From: an uncultured Gammaproteobacteria bacterium
Lineage (GTDB): Bacteria > Pseudomonadota > Gammaproteobacteria > Arenicellales > JAANXG01
Direction: 5' to 3'
DNA length: 36,702 bases
NCBI GenBank assembly: GCA_947259395.1
Contig: CAMYMN010000033.1
Coordinates: 1-36,702, forward strand
In this document: positions 30,503-36,702 of the stretch, piece by piece
Numbering within the stretch: the stretch's first letter is position 1
Layout of the letters: each line of letters opens with the position of its first letter
Notes under the pieces: generated by a model
What the model was told of the DNA's origin: nothing
Database searches by the model: none
What the model saw: the letters and a program-made list of their open reading frames with translations, nothing else
Translations under genes and position numbers: made by a program

Positions 30503-30733
30503 TTACTTTGACGAAAACCAGGTCGGAAAACGGATCGAGCTTTTCCGCTGCGGCTTATTTCGTTCACCCACAACTTGATGCCGATCGATGTTTTGTTTGT
30601 GCTCGGCCTCGCTGATTTCAATACCCTTGTTGTCTCCCGGATTTATGATTCGAATTGGACCATCATAGTTCCATTCATCCGCGCACACGGGTACAGACAA
30701 AGATAGCACCACTATCAAAGCGATGAGTCGCAT
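30503..30733 (-). CDS. Small secreted protein, unknown function
   Basis: 76 residues from the ATG at 30733, with GGGGGT close upstream. A clear signal peptide (MRLIALIVVLSLSVPVCA) is followed by DEWNYDGPIRIINPGDNKGIEI, then a charged helix (SEAEHKQNIDRHQVVGERNK) and a basic tail. No family is recognised. It lies downstream of the CMD-Rieske gene on the same strand, with a 186-bp gap, and converges on the TauE-like gene. The coding call rests on the signal peptide and ribosome site. Confidence 0.62.
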   Translation of the reverse strand: MRLIALIVVLSLSVPVCADEWNYDGPIRIINPGDNKGIEISEAEHKQNIDRHQVVGERNKPQRKSSIRFPTWFSSK

Positions 30734-30919
30734 GACACCCCCTATCAAAGATTCACAGGCTTATATGAATAAGCGTAGGCAACGGTTGCTGCATTGTCGA
30801 GTTATCCAGTGGGCTAATACAAGTTACAGCAACATTGATCGCAGCGATAACAGAAATATTATCTATGAACATGCTAATTCTGCGGCGCGTGACGCTCAAT
30901 AATTGATTGACCGGGATAC

Positions 30920-31546
30920 CTACCAATAAGCCAGCAGTTTGTCGTTTTCGATCTTCCAATCAAATCGGGTCAGCGGACGGTTCCCCGTCTTGACACATTC
31001 GCCGGTCGCAACATCAAAGGTCCAATCATGTTTAGGACAGGTTAGAACGCCATCATGGAGCGCAAGGTGCGGAATGTTCGTGACCTGATGTGGGCAGCGG
31101 CTGTCATAAACACGAAACTCTGTGTCGTTACGATAAATGAACAGGCTTCGACCGTCACAGTTTAGATAGCTTATTTCTTGATCCTTGATTTTTTGGATTG
31201 GGGCGACCTCGTGCCATTGAGGTTCGGCGTCTAGGAGTTCGGGGCGAAACTCGGGAATGTCCATATCCAAAATGATGTCCACTGCCCAGACGATCTTGGC
31301 GAGACCCAGCGCAGGAAATGCCATCAACAGCGCATCGAGGATCTCGTGGGGTGTTGCGCCGTCTCTCATTGCCCGGCTGAGGTACTGCCTGAAACCGTTT
31401 TCAGTCTGCGCATGCACTTTGGTGATTACCGATATGAGACTGCGAGTCTTTTTGTCCAGATGCGTTCCCGCCTGTTTGAGGAACGTAAAGTATGGCTTGA
31501 TCGCGTCGGGACGGGCTTTGATTAAATAATTAAGGGCATCACTCAT
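30920..31546 (-). CDS. Fusion of carboxymuconolactone decarboxylase-like and Rieske domains
   Basis: 208 residues from the ATG at 31546, with GGAG 8 bp upstream. Residues 10-95 form a CMD/AhpD-like helical domain (KKTRSLISVITKVHAQTENGFRQYLSRAMRDGATPHEILDALLMAF), but the CXXC of AhpD is absent (NGFRQYLSRA there). Residues 110-208 form a Rieske domain: Cys151-Pro-His153 and Cys170-Pro-Lys-His173 bind a 2Fe-2S cluster, followed by DWTFDVATGECV. The order resembles a ferredoxin fused to a peroxidase-like fold. The role is unknown; an electron-transfer or oxygenase-accessory function is possible. Repeated AACCGC half-sites lie just upstream. Confidence 0.88.
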   Translation of the reverse strand: MSDALNYLIKARPDAIKPYFTFLKQAGTHLDKKTRSLISVITKVHAQTENGFRQYLSRAMRDGATPHEILDALLMAFPALGLAKIVWAVDIILDMDIPEFRPELLDAEPQWHEVAPIQKIKDQEISYLNCDGRSLFIYRNDTEFRVYDSRCPHQVTNIPHLALHDGVLTCPKHDWTFDVATGECVKTGNRPLTRFDWKIENDKLLAYW

Positions 31547-31995
31547 GGGGTACACTCCAACATTTTCTGAACTCAACCGCTGCGGTTGACAAACCGCAAT
31601 GATAACAAAAACGCGGATCCGTTAGACGAGCCTGTCGTGACGGCAAACGCCGACAAGAGCACGAGCCACGTGATTAGTGCAGCGCAAACTCCGGCTTGTG
31701 TGTGAATCGTTGCTCCAGGCCGCAAATGGCACCAAGGATCCCGCCCCTATTGCTGCCAAGCACGTTGGAGTATCGATGTCACCGTTTCCCGGAATGGACA
31801 CTGCCTGAGTCTCCCCGGTGTATCGCTGCGAATAGGGGCGGATCGGCTGGTGCAAAATGCGGACTAGCTGTGAAGTTCAACTACAATTAAACGATGCGAC
31901 CGCAAGCGAATCGTGCACGCCACGGCACGACTACTAGACCAAATTTTCATTGCCCATAGCCTATTGATTCTAAAAGCATCGTTGTTGCAAATAGT
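31547..31995. other. Intergenic region between divergent genes
   Basis: 449 bp between the CMD-Rieske gene (minus) and the large anchored protein (plus). Apart from the AACCGC/GCGGTT repeat next to the CMD-Rieske gene, no gene, terminator or RNA is seen. Two small open frames (64 and 77 codons) have no supporting features. Confidence 0.5.
31575..31597. promoter_or_regulatory. Three alternating GCGGTT half-sites, candidate operator
   Basis: AACCGC-T-GCGGTT-GACA-AACCGC: the first two halves form a perfect 13-bp palindrome, and the last two form a second dyad with a 4-bp spacer. The site is 29 bp upstream of the CMD-Rieske start, where a regulator would control it. Confidence 0.5.
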
Positions 31996-33750
31996 ATGAA
32001 GTCAAACAAGATACTCGTCATTGCCTTAGGGATCCTTGCGATAGCCGGGTTTGCCTATTTCGTTGGTTCCGATAGGTTCGCAGGCTCTGGCGCGCCGAAC
32101 ACCCACCTCGATCTGGTACCGGCGGACACCCTGATGTTCGCCGGGGGGCTCGAACCCGTGCCGGTACGAAAAATGCTCGAGCACACCGGATTGGATTACG
32201 CCACGGTGTTCAAACACGAAGATTTGAATCAGATCTCCCAAGCCTTGGACCTGCATGATGCGGCGGATGGCGTGCGGCTGCTGAGCGAACTGTTGGTTCT
32301 TTATCTCAATCATCTCGATGATCCTGTGACACTGCTCCGCAAGCTAGGATTGGCCGACGAATTTAATGTGACGTTTTATACGGTGGGTCTCGTCCCTGTC
32401 ATGCGCATGCAGCTTGCAGACAGATCGGCGTTTGACCACACGTTAGCCGGCATCGAAGACGAAGCGCGGGTAACGCCGGTGGTTCGCAATCTGGGAGGTG
32501 TGGAGCATAAAGTTTATACGCTGATTAAAGGCGCAGATAACCCGTCCCTGGTGGTGGCAGAGACCGGCGGCGATGTCGCGTTTATCGTCGATCTTGGAGA
32601 TCCGGAGGCGCTGTCCACCGCGATCGGTGCAACCATGCCCGCGACCTCCATGGCGGAAACAGGCGAGATAAAAAGACTGAATAAAAAATACAATTACTCC
32701 GCATTCGGCACCTTCCTGGTCAATCATCGGGCGATTGTGGCGGCGCTAACCTCGGCGGAGAATCAAGCAGGCCGAACCATCTCCAGGTTGCTAGCCGATG
32801 ACGTGCGTGCGGACGACTTAAAACTATTACACAACCGAACGTGTGCACAAGAATTTGAAGGCATCGCACGAATCTGGCCGCGAACCGTGGCAGGATACCG
32901 AGATTTGGATATTACCGATGACGGTTTCGCAACCGAGTTCCACTCCGTCATCGAAATCGAAGATGCAGAGCTTCTCAACACACTGCGGAGAGTTAGGGGC
33001 CACCTTCCACGTTCGTTGATCGACAGTGAAGACACTGAGTTTGCCTTCGCGTTGGGCCTTGATGTCGGCAAGCTGGGACTCGTTGCTGGAGAACTGGTAC
33101 GCTACATGAAGCAGTGGAACTATGAATGTCCCGCTCTAGCGCCTTTGAATCAATGGGGCAAGAACGCCGCCTCGGCGTCGATGACGGCATCGGTGGGCGC
33201 CGCTATGGGACAGGGTATAAAGGGGGTGAGCATAGGCTTGTTGGATCTGGAAATAGACGGTGCGCGCGACGACTTCAGATTGAATAAGCTTGACGCGGTG
33301 CTGGCGGTATCCGCGGAAGATCCAAGACTATTGCTGGAAAATGCAGATATGATTCCAGGGCTGGGCCGCATCGATGTTCCGGAGGATGGCACACCGGTTG
33401 ACGCGTGGCTGCCGATTCCGTTGACCGGTGGACATCTGCGTTTACCGCTCAAATTGGCGTTGTCAGGGGATCATCTGACCGCCTTTGCAGGTGCTAAGGC
33501 GGGGCAACTGGCGCGGGCTATTGCGGGCGACCACCTCGAGGCCAACGGACTCTTGTACTATAAGTTCGACTATCGCTCTTACTTCAATATGCTGGCGAAT
33601 GCACTGGGATCCGGCCACGGCCGTCGCTACCGGCCAAAGGAGGGGCAGATGCTGGAGGCGCTGCAGTCGATCAACGCCGTATACCAAGGTCATCTGGATA
33701 TTACCGAGCATGGCATCGAGTTGACCGGCGACATCATCGTTCGCGACTAG
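31996..33750 (+). CDS. Large membrane-anchored periplasmic protein, unknown function
   Basis: 584 residues, ATG at 31996. An N-terminal anchor (MKSNKILVIALGILAIAGFAYFVG) is followed by a large soluble part. The opening THLDLVPADTLMFAGGLEPVP, the repeated mid-length strands such as FNVTFYTVGLVPVMRMQLAD, and the end LTGDIIVRD recall DUF3352-type bacterial surface proteins, but I cannot confirm that family. Only two cysteines are seen in the mature part (RTCAQEF and YECPALAP), which might form a disulfide. No catalytic motif is visible. It stands alone: divergent from the CMD-Rieske gene, and followed after 254 bp by the LeuA-like gene. A 9-bp hairpin (33759-33800) lies just after its stop. Confidence 0.8.
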   Translation: MKSNKILVIALGILAIAGFAYFVGSDRFAGSGAPNTHLDLVPADTLMFAGGLEPVPVRKMLEHTGLDYATVFKHEDLNQISQALDLHDAADGVRLLSELLVLYLNHLDDPVTLLRKLGLADEFNVTFYTVGLVPVMRMQLADRSAFDHTLAGIEDEARVTPVVRNLGGVEHKVYTLIKGADNPSLVVAETGGDVAFIVDLGDPEALSTAIGATMPATSMAETGEIKRLNKKYNYSAFGTFLVNHRAIVAALTSAENQAGRTISRLLADDVRADDLKLLHNRTCAQEFEGIARIWPRTVAGYRDLDITDDGFATEFHSVIEIEDAELLNTLRRVRGHLPRSLIDSEDTEFAFALGLDVGKLGLVAGELVRYMKQWNYECPALAPLNQWGKNAASASMTASVGAAMGQGIKGVSIGLLDLEIDGARDDFRLNKLDAVLAVSAEDPRLLLENADMIPGLGRIDVPEDGTPVDAWLPIPLTGGHLRLPLKLALSGDHLTAFAGAKAGQLARAIAGDHLEANGLLYYKFDYRSYFNMLANALGSGHGRRYRPKEGQMLEALQSINAVYQGHLDITEHGIELTGDIIVRD

Positions 33751-33758
33751 CCGCTGAC

Positions 33759-33800
33759 GGCAGCCACCACCCGCGCGGCATGATACTGGGAGTGGCTGCC
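33759..33800 (+). terminator. Long-stem hairpin after the anchored protein gene
   Basis: GGCAGCCAC (33759-33767) and GTGGCTGCC (33792-33800) form a perfect 9-bp stem with a 24-base loop, starting 9 bp after the stop codon. No T-run follows, so termination is plausible but unproven. Confidence 0.4.
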
Positions 33801-34004
33801 TATGTGCAGGCTAGCAGATCGGCGGGCCTGGTTTCGGGCTGTAGCACGTAACACGAAGAGCTAAGTTCGGCAGGAATCCGTGAGCACCACCATACGCACC
33901 AGGCACCGGTGATTCGCGATGAATCAATTCAATCAAAATTCCGCTACAATTCATATTCTTCTACTAGAACCTTTGTTAATGGAAATCTCGATCCAACCAA
34001 CATC

Positions 34005-35555
34005 ATGAGCCGCCAAATTCAACTAATGGATACAACACTGCGAGACGGTGAACAGACCCGTGGTGTTTCGTTCTCCCAGGACGAGAAAGTCAGCATTGCC
34101 AAGGCATTATTGAAGTCCCTGCGCGTGGAGCGTGCCGAAGTTGCCTCGGTTGGTGTATCCGAGGGAGAACGCCAGGCGGTCACTAAAATCAATCAGTGGG
34201 CGGCAGGCGAGGGTGTGCTGGACAGCGTCGAAGTGCTGGGCTTTGTGGACCGAACCCGCAGCGTCGATTGGATCACCGGTACGGGCGGCAAGGTGCTAAA
34301 TCTGTTGGCCAAGGGGAGTGAGAAACACTGCCGCGAGCAACTGCGCCGCAGCCTGGAACAACACCTTGCGGACATTCGACAGACCGTTGTGTATGCCCAT
34401 GACCAAGGCCTCAAGGTGAATGTTTATCTTGAAGATTGGTCCAATGGTTACAGAGATAACCGCGACTATGTGTACCAGATCGTCGACGGCATTGCGGGCA
34501 TCGGCATCGCCCATGTGATGCTGCCGGATACCTTGGGGGTGATGATGCCCGATGAGGTGTACGACAGCTTGTCCGATATGATTGACCGGTTTCCCGACGT
34601 GCAGTTTGATTTCCATCCCCACAACGACTACGGCTTGGCCACCGCGAACGTCATGATGGCGGTAAAGGCCGGGATCTCGACCATACACTGCACGTTGAAT
34701 TGTCTCGGCGAGCGAGCGGGAAACGTATCTCTCGCTGAGGTGATTGTCGTATTACGCGACAAGATGGGTATGAGCCTATCGATTGACGAATCTAAGATTT
34801 ACACCTTGAGCCAGATGGTCGAGAACTTTTCTGGAAAGCGGGTGGCGGATAATGCACCCATCATCGGCGCCGATGTGTTTACCCAGACCAGCGGCATTCA
34901 TGCCGATGGCGATCACAAGGGCGATCTTTATCAAACCGTGCTCAGCCCGGAACGATTCGGGCGTAAACGAATTTACGCATTGGGTAAGATGAGTGGCAAA
35001 GCGTCGCTGCAGAAGAATCTGGATGAATTAGGCATCAGCCTTTCCGAAGAAGATAAGGCCAGATTGCTGGAGCGCGTAGTGCAACTCGGGGACTCCAAGG
35101 CGATTGTCACAGCGGATGATTTGCCATTCATCATCGCCGATATACTAGAGGGTAAAGACTACCACCATATAGAGTTGCTTAACTGCTCTATCAACAGTGG
35201 GCTCGATCTGGAATCTACGGTCAGTATTCGCGTTCGCCTTTACGACGAGATTTACCGGTCGTCCGGATCGGGTAACGGTGGTTTCGACGCGTTTATTGTC
35301 GCCATTCGAAAGATCCTGGACGAACGAGACTTCGATTTTCCGCAACTGCTGGATTACGAAATCAGGATTCCCAAAGGTGGTCGTACCAGCGCATTAACTG
35401 AGTGTTTCATTACCTGGCAAGATGGATCCATGACCATGAAGACCCGTGGTGTCAACACCAACCAGGTGCTGGCCGGTATCAATGCCACCATGCGTATGTT
35501 GAACATCAAGCTGCGAGCCGGCAAACAAACTCCGCACACGGCGCTAACCGGCTGA
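34005..35555 (+). CDS. 2-isopropylmalate/citramalate synthase family protein (LeuA-like)
   Basis: 516 residues from the ATG at 34005; an upstream GTG at 33909 adds a leader with no homology to the family. The DRE-TIM barrel has MDTTLRDGEQTRG (8-20), SVEVLGFVD, YLEDWSNGYRDNRDYV, HPHND (204-208, metal) and GERAGN (235-240). A LeuA-type regulatory domain follows from about 390, with STVSIRVRLYDE and the end VNTNQVLAGINATMRMLN. The YLEDWSNG and FTQTSGIHADGDHKGDLY segments are, as I recall, typical of a LeuA-like group common in Bacteroidetes rather than E. coli LeuA. It would condense acetyl-CoA with 2-oxoisovalerate or pyruvate. The exact acceptor is uncertain. Confidence 0.88.
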   Translation: MSRQIQLMDTTLRDGEQTRGVSFSQDEKVSIAKALLKSLRVERAEVASVGVSEGERQAVTKINQWAAGEGVLDSVEVLGFVDRTRSVDWITGTGGKVLNLLAKGSEKHCREQLRRSLEQHLADIRQTVVYAHDQGLKVNVYLEDWSNGYRDNRDYVYQIVDGIAGIGIAHVMLPDTLGVMMPDEVYDSLSDMIDRFPDVQFDFHPHNDYGLATANVMMAVKAGISTIHCTLNCLGERAGNVSLAEVIVVLRDKMGMSLSIDESKIYTLSQMVENFSGKRVADNAPIIGADVFTQTSGIHADGDHKGDLYQTVLSPERFGRKRIYALGKMSGKASLQKNLDELGISLSEEDKARLLERVVQLGDSKAIVTADDLPFIIADILEGKDYHHIELLNCSINSGLDLESTVSIRVRLYDEIYRSSGSGNGGFDAFIVAIRKILDERDFDFPQLLDYEIRIPKGGRTSALTECFITWQDGSMTMKTRGVNTNQVLAGINATMRMLNIKLRAGKQTPHTALTG

Positions 35556-35595
35556 TTACCCGGCTTCTGCCGCAGCGTGATTATTCGCAGTTGAT

Positions 35596-36162
35596 TCAAT
35601 GCTCTAAATCCAGTTCCGCACTTTGATAACGGATGTAGGTGAGCGCGTACAGATCATAAAGTGCGTGCACAAGGATTACCGCAAAAAGACTCTCGGAAAT
35701 GCTGAATACCAATCCGATGTATATGCCCATGAGCGTTGCGGCGACGGCGTAGCCCAGCGTCACGAAGTGAACCAGTCCAAAAAGAATACTCGCGGGCAGC
35801 AAACCGAGTTGGGTTTGGACGACGCCGCGAAATAACATTTCCTCAGCTATGCCCGCAACCACCGCTATTGCGAGCAGGTCGAAAAATCGTGCATGCATGA
35901 ATACACGCCGAACATCTTGGAGCATAATCCGCTTTAGGTTGCTCACAACACCGATGCGGTCGCCATACTCGGACATCGAGGCAATAAATAGGACAACAAG
36001 CGGGACAGTGGCCAGCAATCCAATTACGAGTTCGCGGACGACGTCACTGGGTGCGGGAGCGAGATCGATTTGTAACCAAGAGGCTAAAACAAGCGCGAAA
36101 CCAAATACTATGCCCTCGGACACGAACGCAATGAGTAACAGCCGGACACGATTGAGTTTCAC
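35596..36162 (-). CDS. CPBP-family intramembrane metalloprotease (CAAX protease type)
   Basis: 188 residues, ATG at 36162. About six membrane segments. The three family motifs are present: EEMLFRG (Glu107, Glu108, Arg112), the FGLVHF His132, and HALYDLYAL (His166, Asp170). These residues form the intramembrane catalytic site in Rce1-like proteases. Bacterial members process or protect against small peptides; targets are usually unknown. The family length (about 190-250) is at the short end. It is 82 bp downstream of the partial gene at the right edge, on the same strand, and converges on the LeuA-like gene. Confidence 0.9.
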   Translation of the reverse strand: MKLNRVRLLLIAFVSEGIVFGFALVLASWLQIDLAPAPSDVVRELVIGLLATVPLVVLFIASMSEYGDRIGVVSNLKRIMLQDVRRVFMHARFFDLLAIAVVAGIAEEMLFRGVVQTQLGLLPASILFGLVHFVTLGYAVAATLMGIYIGLVFSISESLFAVILVHALYDLYALTYIRYQSAELDLEH

Positions 36163-36244
36163 TGTCTGGTCGTCTAGCGCAGGATCGCAGGTGAGTCTGC
36201 GTCCTTAGATTGGCACACTGTCCGGCCAGGTGGCGGGCATGGAT

Positions 36245-36702
36245 TTATTCGATTTCGAACCGGTTCTCGATGCGCCGATTGCGGTTAATGGCTCCGTGGA
36301 CCTCGAGATTATTCCGCAGCACCGCAAACACCGATGTACAGCGGCTGGAGGATTGCGCGACGCCAGCATCGCCGTACCCAGATCCCGCCGGGCGCCACAT
36401 CAGGTTAAGAATCCGCATCGGTGCGGTTGCCACGTCGGGGTCGAATCCGCGTACGCCAACACGTTTTGACGGCGGCCAATAGAACAGCAGTGGAAAGTAA
36501 TGGTACACGCTGAAGCTATCCTGGTGATGGGTGAGGTCGTCCAAGCAGTGATGTATGCCGCGTACCTCCTGCAACGACTCGTTGTCCGCCGACGCCTCAG
36601 AGGGATCTTTGATACCCCTGGTCAATAACGCGTCGTAATCCGCATACAATGTGTCGAGCACGTCCTTTTGCAGCACCACTGTGGCGCAATGCCATGGAAA
36701 TT
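36245..36702 (-). CDS. Partial hypothetical protein (5' end beyond window)
   Basis: An open frame from the right window edge down to the stop at 36245, at least 152 codons, with no start certain in the window. The visible part begins FPWHCATVVLQKDVLDTLYADYDALLTRG and continues VRGIHHCLDDLTHHQDSFSVYHYFPLLFYWPP, then a basic tail (INRNRRIENRFEIE). No domain is recognised. His/Cys pairs (WHC, HHC) are noted but not diagnostic. Steady codon use on this strand supports a real gene. It lies upstream of the CPBP protease, possibly in one transcript. Confidence 0.55.
   Translation of the reverse strand, partial: FPWHCATVVLQKDVLDTLYADYDALLTRGIKDPSEASADNESLQEVRGIHHCLDDLTHHQDSFSVYHYFPLLFYWPPSKRVGVRGFDPDVATAPMRILNLMWRPAGSGYGDAGVAQSSSRCTSVFAVLRNNLEVHGAINRNRRIENRFEIE

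Noticed and set aside
1..36702. CRISPR array, tRNA or rRNA genes
   Set aside because: No regularly spaced repeats and no convincing T-arm or acceptor-stem patterns were found by eye on either strand.

Overview
The window looks like chromosomal DNA of a gammaproteobacterium, probably an uncultured chemolithotrophic or metal-exposed lineage. This is inferred from the E. coli-type glutamate-cysteine ligase, class I DAHP synthase, CcmG/CcdA thiol proteins, DUF3391/HD-GYP and PAS-GGDEF-EAL proteins, and the overall codon use. No rRNA, tRNA, phage, conjugation gene, complete insertion sequence or CRISPR array was seen.

Positions 1-8319 form a block of twelve genes, all on the minus strand, devoted to metal (most likely copper) handling and periplasmic thiol chemistry. 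In transcription order they are: a Cys/Met/His-rich exported protein, a MerR-family regulator, a CcmG/TlpA-like thioredoxin, CcdA, a DUF411 lipoprotein, two small membrane proteins with CPLC and CVIC motifs (start and stop overlapping), a terminator, a second Cys-rich exported protein ending like the first, a His-tailed mini-lipoprotein, a TolC/CusC-type outer-membrane factor, a Tat-exported multicopper oxidase, and a c-type cytochrome cut by the window edge. This block is the best candidate for an incompletely described system.

Positions 8540-18584 hold mixed metabolic genes. They include a DUF533 protein, a B12-type radical SAM protein divergent from an orphan formate-dehydrogenase cytochrome b subunit with a perfect FNR-type box between them, a Nudix protein with an export signal, gshA, a monohaem cytochrome c lipoprotein, a DUF4124 protein, a RimK-like ATP-grasp enzyme and a DUF1223 protein. 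Positions 18709-23389 encode two cyclic-di-GMP proteins: a PAS-GGDEF-EAL protein whose GGDEF motif is degenerate and a DUF3391/HD-GYP protein whose HD and GYP motifs are degenerate. An 832-base stretch without a convincing gene lies between them.

Positions 23494-27763 contain a VOC protein, an Hsp20 with a sigma-32-type promoter, an AEC-family permease, and a DegP-like protease whose stop codon is supplied by a 164-bp palindromic MITE-like element. A second palindromic element lies at 24039-24162. Positions 28427-36702 carry DAHP synthase, a TauE/SafE permease, a small secreted protein, a CMD-Rieske fusion, a large anchored protein of unknown function, a LeuA-like synthase of the type common in Bacteroidetes, a CPBP protease and a partial gene at the right edge.
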